Shown here piece by piece: positions 1-8,271 of a stretch of 38,227 nucleotides of DNA (positions within the stretch are counted from its first letter, which is position 1; every line of letters starts with the position of its first letter). This DNA is from Vicinamibacterales bacterium (GTDB lineage: Bacteria > Acidobacteriota > Vicinamibacteria > Vicinamibacterales > UBA8438), in contig JAPYUM010000039.1 of assembly GCA_029940535.1 (NCBI GenBank), positions 1 to 38,227 on the forward strand. The letters are read 5' to 3'. The position numbers and the translations under genes were made by a program. The notes below the pieces were generated by a model. The model saw only the letters and a program-made list of their open reading frames with translations, did not search any database and was not told the DNA's origin.

Positions 1-130
1 AAGCGGGTGCTGGGTGCCGGCCAGGTCTCGCTGGTCCCGTGATGGTCCCGTGATGCCAGTCGGTGCACGCCCCGGTTGCTTGGTCGCTTTCAACTCGGCG
101 TGCCCGTTAGGAGCGCTCACGGCCTTGGTT

Positions 131-951
131 CTAGTCCGAAGCTGAAGCTCGCCATCTTCTCACCTTATACGGAGGCACGACGACCTCCGTCTCAGGGAGA
201 TCCGACTCAGGCAAAGGTTCGACAACCGATTCGATGGCCGGCTCAACGACCGGTTCGACAACTGCTTCGACCGGAGGGTCGCCAGATTCGAGTCGATCGA
301 GGGCATCGTCCACGCGATCGAGGTAGGCCCCCAGTGGATCGTCCTCCCTGCTCAGCCGCTCGGCGGCCGGGGGGTCAACCGGGGTCGACGGGTCCTCTTG
401 CGGCGACCAATGAATATCGAAGGTCTCGTCCGGCTTCGGCTCGACGACCGGTGTCGGCGGGGCCACATCTCGTGGTCGCGTCGGGTCAGACTCTGGGTCC
501 TGCACATCGCCCTTGGCCTTACCGACGTGCAGCATGCGGATCTCACAGGTCGCCTTGAGCGGGGTCTCGTCGTCGGCGAACTCCACGTAAGTGGTCGCCA
601 AGCTCTCCATGACGCCCTTGAAGTGCGGGAACTCGGTACCCCATGAGAGCAGGCACGTCGCAGGGTGCGCTGCGCATCTGCGACACCTTTTCGAACACGC
701 GTCATCTCGGTGAGCGGCTCGACGTGCTCCGTGTAGACGTTGGGCGGCGTCCCGACGCCCCGGAATGTCAACTCGCAGGTGAGGATCAACGCCCCCTGAC
801 GGTCAAGTACCAAGGTGGGAGAATCCCCGCGCGACCCCCTGTGATGCTCCCAGGGCACCGTCTGTTCGATACGGATGGACGTCGGGTTGGCGGACGCCTG
901 AACCGTGACGCCAGTCTCGAGGTTTCTGATTTGAACGAGTTCGACCGGCAT
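131..951 (-). pseudogene. Contractile injection system tube protein (frameshifted)
   Basis: The product resembles the tube/spike-adaptor protein of phage-tail-like contractile injection systems (Afp7/CIS_tube type). The gene is split over two frames. The upstream part starts at the ATG at 951, behind an AGGGAGG ribosome site, and carries the N-terminal beta domain (NPTSIRIEQTVPW, then LILTCELTF). It stays in frame to about 655. The rest (LLSWGTEFPHFKGVMES, then a YVEFADDETPLKATCEI stretch) is in another frame and stops at 131. In this family the two parts are continuous: a hydrophobic-SWG-F-GVxES strand, then Y-x-x-F-x-x-D/E-x-T/P-P-L-x-A. One inserted base or two lost bases near 645-660 would explain the break. 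The C-terminal tail is acidic and Pro/Val/Glu-rich, and no LysM domain is evident. Other injection-system genes would be expected to the left. I saw no slippery site, so decay or a sequence error is likelier than programmed frameshifting. Confidence 0.55.
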
Positions 952-1191
952 CGGTGCCTCCCTGATAGCCCGGCTCACGCTCGAAGCAGGCAACCGCGGT
1001 TGCTGTTGGCGGACGTCAAACTACCACAATTTCGTCCCGATTCCTGCCACGTACACCGTCGAGATCGGGCCGGCAAGGGGGGCCGTCGGATGACCGACTC
1101 CATTGGCATTGGACTACGTGGTGAAACGCACGGTCGCTTTCACTGATGCAAGTCGTAGTCGACTTCACCATGTCGACAGAAACAACCCACG

Positions 1192-1830
1192 TTAGTAGGC
1201 GATGGCGTAGCAGTCGCGCCGCGGGTCGGCGGCGGGCACGTCGACGAAGTCAGGGTCGGCGTAGTAGGTGTCGCGATCGGCGTAGGCCAGTTTCATCGCC
1301 TCGACGACGGTGTGGAGATAGTCGGGACTGTTGTGTCCCATCGTCTGGAGGTCGAACTGTTCCAGGATGTTCAGCGTCTGGAGCAGGACGGCGCCTTGGC
1401 TGCCAAACCCCTGCTTGTAGACGGTGTAGCCCCGATAGGTGGTCTGCGTCGGCTCTTCGATCTTGGCCGAGTACTCGGCGAAGTCACTCAGGTCGAAAGG
1501 CGCCCCGTGTGTCTGTAGGAACGCCACCATCTCCTCGGCGATGTCGCCGGTGTAGAAGCGGTCCCGGGCGGCGGCGATGCCCTGGGCGCGTCCTCGTGCG
1601 GCCGCCGCCTGTTCGGCCGCGGCCATCTTCTTCAGCGTGTTCGCGAGGGCCGGGAGCTTGATCGTCTCGCCCACCGCGTAGAGCGAGCCATCAGGTTTCA
1701 GCCATGACCGCTGGTTCTCGGGCCAGGCGGTGACGAACTCGAGGTTGCCCTCGATGGCGCGTGCGGTCAGCGCGCGCAACGGAAACCCGTGCTCCGCGTA
1801 GTCGGCGACCGTGCGACCGGTCCCCGACCA
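1192..1830 (-). pseudogene. ggt: Gamma-glutamyltransferase large-subunit fragment
   Basis: This is an internal piece of a gamma-glutamyltransferase/cephalosporin acylase-type Ntn hydrolase. Visible family features are the LRALTARAIEGN region, a SWLKPDGSLYAVGETIKLP stretch, RFYTGDIAEEMV, the GSQGAVLLQTLNILEQFDL strand and AMKLAYADRDTYYADPDF near the end. The ~150 N-terminal residues are missing: the frame runs up against the pcaG stop at 1831. After FVDVPAADPRR the similarity ends at a stop, so the autocatalytic Thr and the whole small subunit are absent. The fragment cannot be an active enzyme. It has no convincing start of its own and no ribosome site. A separate scrap holding the missing catalytic-Thr region lies at 35280-35480. 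Identification as GGT is firm; whether the two scraps came from one gene is unknown. Confidence 0.75.
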
Positions 1831-2388
1831 TCACACGTCGAAGAAGACGGTCTCGCGTGTTCCCTGCAAAGCGAGATCGAGGCGATAACGTCCTTCGGAC
1901 TCACAGGTCGCGATGAGGGTGGTCCTGCGTTCCGCCGGGACCGCCGTCAGGATCGGATCCTGTCCATTCGATGGTTCATCCTCGAAATACATGCGTGTGA
2001 GCAGCCGCGTCAACAGACCCCGGGCGTACAGCCCGACCACGAGGTGGGGCGCCTGCGGCGTACCGCTGGGCCCCGTCACCGACCCCGGTTTGATCGTTTC
2101 GAAGGTGAACCGCCCGTCGCGACGGGTGTGCATGCGGCCATACCCGTCGAACGTATCGTCTGCGGACGGCCGCGGATCGTCGGGATGACGATAGTGGCCG
2201 GCCGCGTTCGCCTGCCAGATTTCGACGAGCGCGTCCGGAACCGGGGTGTCGGCGCCATCGCGAACCATCCCTTCCACGACGATTCGCGGCCCGGACGTCC
2301 GCTCGGTCACGAGCGACCCGCGGTCCTGCGACGGCACGAGAATCGCGACAAAGGGGCCGACGGTCTGCGACGGTGTGAGCGTGAGCAT
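1831..2388 (-). CDS. pcaG: Protocatechuate 3,4-dioxygenase alpha subunit
   Basis: The 185-residue protein is the alpha (structural) subunit of protocatechuate 3,4-dioxygenase. With PcaH it forms the Fe(III) enzyme that cleaves protocatechuate between the hydroxyls to beta-carboxy-cis,cis-muconate. Family marks are the TPSQTVGPF start, LVEIWQANAAGHY, the DGRFTFETIKPG strand and the C-terminal YRLDLALQG. It is shorter than the beta subunit, as usual, and the His-x-His iron site of PcaH is degenerate (PHLVV). The gene starts 6 nt after the pcaH stop, so the two form an operon. No muconate cycloisomerase or decarboxylase gene follows. Instead the GGT fragment abuts the stop codon, so the rest of the beta-ketoadipate pathway must be elsewhere. 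Confidence 0.88.
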   Translation of the reverse strand: MLTLTPSQTVGPFVAILVPSQDRGSLVTERTSGPRIVVEGMVRDGADTPVPDALVEIWQANAAGHYRHPDDPRPSADDTFDGYGRMHTRRDGRFTFETIKPGSVTGPSGTPQAPHLVVGLYARGLLTRLLTRMYFEDEPSNGQDPILTAVPAERRTTLIATCESEGRYRLDLALQGTRETVFFDV

Positions 2389-2394
2389 GGCGAC

Positions 2395-3111
2395 TCAGAG
2401 TCCCATCGGCGTGGCGTCTCGTCCACGCAGGACGATGTCGAACCGGTAACCGAGCGCCCACCCAGGCTGGGTGAGGTCGAGCTCGAACGACGAGACCAAC
2501 GCCTGCCGGGCGCGCTCGGTCGGGATGGAAGTGAAGATCGGGTCAAACCGCAGGAGCGGGTCGCCGGGAAAGTACATCTGGGTGATGAGTCGGGTCAGGA
2601 AGCTGCGACCGAATACGGAAAAGTGCACGTGCGGTGGACGCCACGCGTTGTGGTGATTCTTCCAGGGGTAGGCGCCCGGCTTGATCGTGACGAACCGAAA
2701 GCAGCCCTCCGTGTCAGTTTCCACCCGGCCCGCGCCCGTGAAATTCGGGTCGAGCGGCGCGTCGTGGACGTCCTGGGGGTGCGCGTATCGGCCGCCGGCG
2801 TTGGCCTGCCAGATCTCGACCAGCGTCTCCGGCACTGGCCGTTCGTCTTCGTCCAGCACGCGTCCCTCGATGATGATCCGTTCGCCCAACGGCTCCGCGA
2901 CGTGCTGTCGGGTCAGATCGTGGTCCATCGGACCGAGACGCCCGTAGCCGTAGACCGGTCCCGTGATCTCGGACAAGGTCTGGGGAATGATGACGAGAGG
3001 TTGGGTCGGGTGCCGCAGGGCGGTGGAGCGATACCCGGGCGCGTCGTTCGGCGGGTCATGCCCCTCTGGGGGATGGCGATACGGTCGAATCTTCGGGTCG
3101 GTGCGGTTCAT
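2395..3111 (-). CDS. pcaH: Protocatechuate 3,4-dioxygenase beta subunit
   Basis: The 238-residue protein is the catalytic, iron-binding beta subunit. All four expected Fe(III) ligands are present at the spacing known for this family: Tyr109 (GGRYAHP), Tyr148 (GAYPW), His161 and His163 (RPPHVHF). The N-terminus has the beta-subunit extension (YRHPPEGHDPP, YRSTALRHP). The LVEIWQANAGGRY strand and the FDIVLRGRDATP end are typical. The length matches known PcaH proteins. The ATG at 3111 is the first gene start after a probable promoter at 3156-3183, and pcaG follows after 6 nt. A close intradiol relative acting on another catechol is possible, but the paired alpha gene favours protocatechuate as substrate. 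Confidence 0.92.
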   Translation of the reverse strand: MNRTDPKIRPYRHPPEGHDPPNDAPGYRSTALRHPTQPLVIIPQTLSEITGPVYGYGRLGPMDHDLTRQHVAEPLGERIIIEGRVLDEDERPVPETLVEIWQANAGGRYAHPQDVHDAPLDPNFTGAGRVETDTEGCFRFVTIKPGAYPWKNHHNAWRPPHVHFSVFGRSFLTRLITQMYFPGDPLLRFDPIFTSIPTERARQALVSSFELDLTQPGWALGYRFDIVLRGRDATPMGL

Positions 3112-3155
3112 GAGCGGGTCCTAAGACCGGCACTGTCCGGGGAACAAGTGCACGT

Positions 3156-3183
3156 ATTGTAATGCTGTCACCGTTACACGGTG
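3156..3183 (-). promoter_or_regulatory. Candidate pcaHG promoter with overlapping palindrome
   Basis: On the minus strand a TACAAT hexamer (3161-3156) lies about 45 nt before the pcaH ATG and fits a -10 element in five of six positions. A perfect inverted repeat, CACCG-TTACA-CGGTG (3169-3183), lies immediately upstream where the -35 element would be. No good -35 hexamer is visible. This is the arrangement of an activator-dependent promoter whose regulator binds across the -35 region. No regulator gene is adjacent. The role is inferred from position and symmetry only. Confidence 0.35.
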
Positions 3184-3199
3184 GGCGCCGGCACCTCAG

Positions 3200-3424
3200 G
3201 TAGCGGCTCACACCGTCGGTGCCGGCTTCTGGGCGGTCGTGTTCCTCAGACTCAAGGCGATGGGTGCGTTCCAAGGCGAGCTCGGACAGGCCGTTGAACC
3301 GTGGCCCTATGTGCTCGTGGCAACCACCCTCGTGGTGGTCGCCACGGGGTTGCTCGCGACCTTGGTCCCGACGTTGAAGGGCATCAGGATCCGTCCGGTC
3401 GAGGCGCTCCGGGCCGACGCATAG
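3200..3424 (+). pseudogene. ABC transporter permease C-terminal remnant (FtsX/MacB type)
   Basis: About 75 codons encode a hydrophobic segment (VLVATTLVVVATGLLATLVP) followed by GIRIRPVEALRADA and a stop. This is the usual ending of FtsX/MacB-like permeases: the last transmembrane helix, then a short cytoplasmic tail of the R-x-x-P-x-x-A-L-R type. Everything upstream, including the periplasmic core and the other helices, is missing. The reading frame fades into the pcaH upstream region with no start signal. It is read on the plus strand, opposite to its neighbours. The short length limits certainty. Confidence 0.5.
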
Positions 3425-3557
3425 CGACGACCTTGGGATCGCTGACGCGTCGTGCGAGCGTGAACGTTCGGGTTGAATCGATTCGGTGCGAACCGCTCAC
3501 GCGCGTAATGCCCGGCCGCAGTGATCACCTAGGATTAGTGACTCTCCCACCGGCGCC

Positions 3558-4592
3558 TCAACTTGACACCGACGGCCGCAGCCAGGCTTCCAGTCGTCTC
3601 AGGCCCTCTGCGATCGAGATCGCCGGTTTGTAGCCGAGCTCGCGGCGGGCCGCGGTGATATCGAACCAGTGGGTGGTTGCCAGCTCGTCGGCGACAAACC
3701 GGGTCATTCGGGGCTCGCCCTCCAGCCGGAACAGCGTGTAGGCTGCCTCCAGCACCCCACCGACCATCCAGGCGACGGGTCGGGGCACGGCGCGGGTCAC
3801 CGGTTCGCATCCAGCCGTGGCCAGGATCCGGTCGATCAGTTCCCACAGTGGAATCGGCTCTCCCTGACTGATGAAGAAGGGCCGACCGGCGGCGCCGGCG
3901 TTGGTCTCAAGTGCGTCGGCGGCCAGCAGGTGAGCGCGCGCGGCATCGTCGATGTAGGTCGTGTCGACGCGGTTGGAGCCGTCGCCGACCCGCCGCAAAG
4001 TGCCGGCGCGAGCCTGGGCCAGGAGGCGAGGCACGATGTGGTTGTCACGTGGCCCCCAGATGAGGTGGGGCCGTAGCGCCACGGTGCGCAGCGTCGCGCT
4101 GTTCGCCGCCAGCACTGCCTGCTCGGCCAGAGCTTTGGTCGCCGCGTAGTGCGAACGGTGTCGCCGAGGGTAGGGGATCGACTCGTCCACGCCGGCCATC
4201 GATTGGCGGCCGAACACCACGCTGGGGGAACTGGTGTAGACGAGCCGTCCCACGCCGTGTGCGGCGCACGCGGCGAGGATGTGGCCGGTGCCACGGACGT
4301 TCGCTTCGTAGTACTCGGTGTAGTGCCCCCAGATTCCGGCTTTGGCCGCGACGTGGAACACCACGTCGCACCCGGTACAGGCCTGTTCGACCGCGTCGGG
4401 GTCGGTGAGATCACCCCGGAGGACGTCCACGCCGGATTCGGCCAGTTCCGGATAGACGCCGCGGGCCAGGCTGCGAACGCGGTCGCCACGCGCCAGCAAC
4501 TGATCGACGACGGCTCGGCCGACGAAGCCTCCTCCGCCGGTGACCAGTGCGGTGACCGGTCGGTGCGACGTTGCCGGCGCGTAAGTCGTCAT
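3558..4592 (-). CDS. oleD: OleD, 2-alkyl-3-ketoalkanoate reductase
   Basis: The 344-residue protein is an extended short-chain dehydrogenase. In olefin synthesis OleD uses NADPH to reduce the beta-keto acid made by OleA to a 2-alkyl-3-hydroxyalkanoate. The Rossmann glycine motif TGGGGFVG is at residues 18-25. The catalytic Ser lies in YTSSPSVVFG (about 120-128) and Tyr149/Lys153 form YAATK. GIWGHYTEYYEANVRGT and RPHLIWGPRDNHIVPRLL are typical of the OleD/3beta-HSD-like branch. The frame is open upstream, but the ATG at 4592 is chosen because it overlaps the oleC stop as TAATG, implying translational coupling. It is the last gene of the minus-strand operon. No clear terminator follows. Confidence 0.87.
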   Translation of the reverse strand: MTTYAPATSHRPVTALVTGGGGFVGRAVVDQLLARGDRVRSLARGVYPELAESGVDVLRGDLTDPDAVEQACTGCDVVFHVAAKAGIWGHYTEYYEANVRGTGHILAACAAHGVGRLVYTSSPSVVFGRQSMAGVDESIPYPRRHRSHYAATKALAEQAVLAANSATLRTVALRPHLIWGPRDNHIVPRLLAQARAGTLRRVGDGSNRVDTTYIDDAARAHLLAADALETNAGAAGRPFFISQGEPIPLWELIDRILATAGCEPVTRAVPRPVAWMVGGVLEAAYTLFRLEGEPRMTRFVADELATTHWFDITAARRELGYKPAISIAEGLRRLEAWLRPSVSS

Positions 4593-6274
4593 TAGACCTG
4601 TCCGGCGGCCCAGACCGCCAGTTTCTCTCGGTCGATTTTCGAGTTGTGCCGTGCGTCTACCGGGAAGCCAGGGTGGAACAGAAGGGTCGTGATGTCTCGG
4701 GTCAGCGGGCCGGTGCCCGCGATCTGGAGCAGCTCGTTTTTCAGCTTCGTGTTGTCGCCGCCGGCGGGGCGGCTCTCGAGTTGGACGCACAGCACCGGCC
4801 GGTGTCGACCCGGTTCGCCCACGCCGACCAGCGCACTGCGACACACCTGCGGATGCTGGTTGAAAATCGCCTCACATGGCACCGTAAAGAGCGTGCCAGT
4901 GGCGGTGACCACCCGGTGCGTCTTGCGTCCGCAAAACCAGAGCCGGCCCGATTCGTCGAGGTAGCCCACGTCGCCCATTCGGTGGCGGGTGGCGGCGCCA
5001 TGGGCGATCTTGGCCAGCGCCGTGGCATCCGGGTTGTCGTGGTATTCCCGCGTGACGACGGCGCCGGTGACCGTGATTTCGCCGATCTCCCCAGTTGCGA
5101 GCTCCAGATCGTCCGACCACTCGGCGATCGCGTCGTCATCGATTCGGATGATCCGGAGGTCGAGGCCCTCCATCGGTCGGCCCACACAGGTCCCCGCTCC
5201 GTGTGCGGTCTTGGCGGCCGTCTCCCCCAGAATCTCGCGGCTGCCGATGGACGCCACCGGCAGCGCTTCGGTCGCGCCGTATGGCGTGTGCACTTCCGCG
5301 TCTGGTCCGAGCAGCGTGTGCATACGTTCGAGCACGGTGGGGGGGACCGGGGCGCCGGCCGACATGACCCGCTTGAGCGTGGGTAAGGACGTGCCGTGGG
5401 CTTCGCCGTAGCGGCTCACCCGGTCGAGCAGCGCGGGCGACCCGAACATGTGCGTGACGCTGTGGTCGCGAATCGGCTCGATGATCGAGCGTGGGACCAC
5501 CGAGCCGGGGCGGGTGAAGTCCATGTCTGGAATCACCGCCGTCATGCCGAGCGCGGCATCGAAGAGGGCGAACAGCGGGAACGTCGGCAGGTCGACTTCG
5601 GTCGGCGAGTACCCGAAGTGGGAACGCAGGTAGCGCACCTGCGCATCGAACATGCCGTGTTCATACAAGACGCCCTTGGCGGGTCCGGTGCTGCCGCTGG
5701 TGAAGAGGATGGCGGCCGCGTCGGTCTCCCGGGTAGGCGCCGCTTCGTAGGGCGTCCATGGATCGGCGCGCACGTTCTCGAGCCGCAGTCCGCCCCAGCC
5801 CCACCGGCGCCCCACCGTGACGGCCACACGAACCGAGCTGAACGAACCCGGATACAGCGTGCGAAACAGATGTGCGAGCGGGACGCCGATGAATGCCTCG
5901 CCCTGCACAGCCGCCAGGCACCGCCGCATCTGCTGCCGCCCGATCCCGGGGTCGACCATCACCGGAACCGCGCCAATCTTGAAGAGCGCGAACACCAGCG
6001 CAAAGAAGTCCCGACCGGGGGGCACGAACAGAATCGTGCGGGTGCCGCGTGTGATCCCGGCAGCCCCGAGACCATGGGCATAACGATCGGTCTCCTGTTC
6101 GAGTTCCCTGAACGTGAGATGGGCGTAGCAGGTCTGGCCCGACGCCTGCCGGCCAGCCGTCCAGATGACGGCGGGTTTGTCTGGTGTGCGCACGGCCACT
6201 GCCGTGAGTTGCCCGGCAATGTTCACCGTGTGGTCACCGGTCCGGCGGTCGGTCGACGATGCGGGTGGTGTCAC
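4592..6274 (-). CDS. oleC: OleC, beta-lactone synthetase
   Basis: The 560-residue protein belongs to the ANL adenylating superfamily. OleC uses ATP to close the 2-alkyl-3-hydroxyalkanoate to a cis-beta-lactone rather than making a CoA ester. Seen: phosphate loop FTSGSTGPAKG (191-201), YGATEALPV (332-340), MGDVGYLDESGRLWFCGR (433-450) and a C-terminal Lys in NSKIDREKL (about 546). Length and the FPVDARHNSKIDREKL ending fit OleC. The GTG at 6274 is chosen because it overlaps the oleB stop (GTGA) and has AAGGA eight bases upstream; a later GTG at 6226 is the alternative. The next gene, oleD, overlaps the stop by one base. Sequence alone separates OleC from acyl-CoA ligases only moderately; the oleABCD context is decisive. 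Confidence 0.9.
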   Translation of the reverse strand: MTPPASSTDRRTGDHTVNIAGQLTAVAVRTPDKPAVIWTAGRQASGQTCYAHLTFRELEQETDRYAHGLGAAGITRGTRTILFVPPGRDFFALVFALFKIGAVPVMVDPGIGRQQMRRCLAAVQGEAFIGVPLAHLFRTLYPGSFSSVRVAVTVGRRWGWGGLRLENVRADPWTPYEAAPTRETDAAAILFTSGSTGPAKGVLYEHGMFDAQVRYLRSHFGYSPTEVDLPTFPLFALFDAALGMTAVIPDMDFTRPGSVVPRSIIEPIRDHSVTHMFGSPALLDRVSRYGEAHGTSLPTLKRVMSAGAPVPPTVLERMHTLLGPDAEVHTPYGATEALPVASIGSREILGETAAKTAHGAGTCVGRPMEGLDLRIIRIDDDAIAEWSDDLELATGEIGEITVTGAVVTREYHDNPDATALAKIAHGAATRHRMGDVGYLDESGRLWFCGRKTHRVVTATGTLFTVPCEAIFNQHPQVCRSALVGVGEPGRHRPVLCVQLESRPAGGDNTKLKNELLQIAGTGPLTRDITTLLFHPGFPVDARHNSKIDREKLAVWAAGQV

Positions 6275-7218
6275 GACCGCGGTCCTTGCGCCGTGTCCAG
6301 CGGCACGGGGGCAGGCACCGGTGCTGGGCTCGGATGCGCGTCCAGAAACGTGTGGACGAGGGGGCAAATCTGGTCGCCCGCGTCTTCGAGGACGTAGTGG
6401 CCCGCGGTGGAAAAGGTGTGCACCACCGCCTCCGGGAACCGCGAACGCCAGCCGGCCAGGAAGTCTGCGTCGAACACGAAGTCGCGCTCGCCCCAGCAGA
6501 TGAGCATGGGCAGGTGGCGCAGTTGATACAAGTGGTCCTCGACCCATCGTACCAGCGCGTAGCTGCGGTCGTGCGGAGACAACGGGATGTCTTGCACGAA
6601 TCGGAGCGTGGCAATTCTGTTCGCCCACGAATCGTATGGGGCCCGATAGGCCCGACTGACGTCCGCCGGCAGCGGGGTCACGCAGGCCATGTGCGTCGCC
6701 AGATAGGAGAAGGCGTTGAAGCCACGCACGAGCGGTGTCGCGAGTGTCGTGAGGTTGCGGAGCATCGACAGACGCAGCGGGAGAGCCTTGCCGGGCGGCA
6801 ACCGGAACGCGGCGGTGTTGAAGACCACCAGGCGCGTGACCCGCGCGGGCCGGCGTAGCGCGCACGCCATCCCAATCATTCCACCCCAGTCGTGTACGCC
6901 GAAGGTCAGGTTGTCGCCGAGCTGGAGATGCTCGACAAGCGCTTCGAGGTCGGACACCCGGCGCTCGAGACAATACGGGTACTCGGTATCGCTGGGTTTG
7001 TCGGAAGGCCCGCATCCGATGTGGTCGACGGCGATGACCCGATACGAGTCGCGAAGCTCGGTAATCAGGCGCCGAAAGAAGAACGACCACGTGGGGTTGC
7101 CGTGCACGAGGACGATCGGGTCGCCGGTGCCTTCATCGAGGTAGTGGTAACGATGCCCCTGGACATCCAGCCAGTGGCTCTTGAAGGGATAGAGGGGGCG
7201 ACAGGCAGACAGGTCCAC
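6271..7218 (-). CDS. oleB: OleB, beta-lactone decarboxylase
   Basis: The 315-residue protein is an alpha/beta hydrolase of the haloalkane-dehalogenase-like branch. OleB turns the beta-lactone from OleC into a cis-olefin and CO2. Seen: oxyanion motif HGNPTW (about 40-45), nucleophile Asp110 in GVHDWGG (Asp rather than Ser, as in OleB), acidic residue in WGERDFVFD (about 246) and His274 in AGHYVLED. The frame also allows a TTG start at 7242 inside oleA, but that has no ribosome site. The GTG at 7218 has GAGGG four bases upstream, formed by the oleA stop (TGAGGG), and is preferred. The Pro/Ala/Val-rich C-terminus runs into the oleC start with a 4-nt overlap. OleB and OleC are separate proteins here, not fused as in some actinobacteria. 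Confidence 0.9.
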   Translation of the reverse strand: MDLSACRPLYPFKSHWLDVQGHRYHYLDEGTGDPIVLVHGNPTWSFFFRRLITELRDSYRVIAVDHIGCGPSDKPSDTEYPYCLERRVSDLEALVEHLQLGDNLTFGVHDWGGMIGMACALRRPARVTRLVVFNTAAFRLPPGKALPLRLSMLRNLTTLATPLVRGFNAFSYLATHMACVTPLPADVSRAYRAPYDSWANRIATLRFVQDIPLSPHDRSYALVRWVEDHLYQLRHLPMLICWGERDFVFDADFLAGWRSRFPEAVVHTFSTAGHYVLEDAGDQICPLVHTFLDAHPSPAPVPAPVPLDTAQGPRS

Positions 7219-7225
7219 GCGGCCC

Positions 7226-8263
7226 TCACCACTCGAGGCCAAGCAGCAGGCAGTTCAACCCGCTTCCGATCCCGAAGAACCCGACCCGCTGGCCGCGCTG
7301 GAGCTCGCCGCGTTCGTCGGCGATGGCGGCGGTAATGGGCACCGATACGGTCCCGATGTTCCCGAGATACTCAAACGTGGAGAAGTCCCGCTCGACCGGA
7401 ATATTCATGGCGGCCAGGACCGCCGTGCGGTGGGGGGCCCCGACCTGATGGCAGATCACGCGGTCTGGCCCTCCGGGCCAGTCGAGCTCGGTGACGAACG
7501 CCCGGAACGCGTCCGTGCCCAAGGCGACGCCGTGGGTGAGGGTCCCGACCGCGTCAGTCTCCATGACCATCGCGTCGCCGGTCGAGACATCCGGGTCGAC
7601 GCCCCAGTGGCTCAGCGCGTGGTATTCCGGCGCGGCACGCACGACGCCGCCCGTCAGGCGGTGGCCGGCGTTCGAGCGCGAGGCGTGGGTCAGGACGACG
7701 CCGATGGCGCCAGACCCGCCAGTCATCGTAGCCATGGACTTCTTGAACATCTCCATGCTCGGGTCCGCCGTCATACGCGCGATGGTCAGGTCGACAATGT
7801 GTCGCGCGGACTCGCAGGAGACGACGAGGCCGGCCTGGATCTGCCCGAGCTCGATGGCGTTGGCCACCTGGAACATGGCGTTCATCACGCCCAGGCATGC
7901 GTTGCAGGTGTCGTGGACGATGGCCGCGCCTCGGATGCCCAACGCGTCCGCCGTGGCGCAGGCGGTGGCCGGTTCGAAGTTGTCGCGACAGACACCGCCG
8001 TAGACCAGCATGCCGATCTCGTCGGGGTCGACGCCCGCCGCCGACAGTGCCTTCCGCCCCGCCTTGGCGGCGGCAGCGGACATCCGTTGGTCGGCATCCC
8101 AAAAGCGGCGCTCGCGCACACCGGTGAGTGCCGCGATCTGACCCGTTGGCAGCCGCAACGCCTCGTAGATCGGCGCCAGACGGTCTTCGAGGGCGGCCGA
8201 CGTGACGACATGCGGGGCCAGCTCGTAGCCGATGGCCTCGACGTTGACATGTGAATATCGCAT
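7226..8263 (-). CDS. oleA: OleA, head-to-head acyl condensing thiolase
   Basis: The 345-residue thiolase-fold protein condenses two long-chain acyl thioesters without decarboxylation to give a 2-alkyl-3-ketoalkanoate. The Cys-His-Asn triad is complete: Cys123 (NACLG), His272 (CHQVG) and Asn302 (GNIG). Glu97 in CRDNFEPATAC matches the Glu that acts as general base in OleA and that separates it from FabH-type KAS III, where decarboxylation drives condensation. Length is typical. The ATG at 8263 lies 8 nt after the stop of the PfaC-like synthase, so OleA is translated from the same message as the PUFA synthase. Its acyl donors are inferred to be chains from that synthase; this is not shown by sequence. 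Confidence 0.92.
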   Translation of the reverse strand: MRYSHVNVEAIGYELAPHVVTSAALEDRLAPIYEALRLPTGQIAALTGVRERRFWDADQRMSAAAAKAGRKALSAAGVDPDEIGMLVYGGVCRDNFEPATACATADALGIRGAAIVHDTCNACLGVMNAMFQVANAIELGQIQAGLVVSCESARHIVDLTIARMTADPSMEMFKKSMATMTGGSGAIGVVLTHASRSNAGHRLTGGVVRAAPEYHALSHWGVDPDVSTGDAMVMETDAVGTLTHGVALGTDAFRAFVTELDWPGGPDRVICHQVGAPHRTAVLAAMNIPVERDFSTFEYLGNIGTVSVPITAAIADERGELQRGQRVGFFGIGSGLNCLLLGLEW

Positions 8264-8271
8264 GGCACCCG

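Noticed and set aside
640-665. Programmed ribosomal frameshift in the CIS tube gene
   Set aside because: No heptameric slippery sequence or following stem was recognised, and this gene family is not known to need one.
1789-3162. Long plus-strand frame of 457 codons opposite pcaGH
   Set aside because: It is the antisense shadow of two clearly identified dioxygenase genes, and its product is Arg/Gly-rich with no domain.
3480-3557. Imperfect inverted repeat (AGTGATCAC and GTGACT pieces) after oleD considered as a terminator
   Set aside because: Arms do not pair continuously and no T-run follows on the minus strand.
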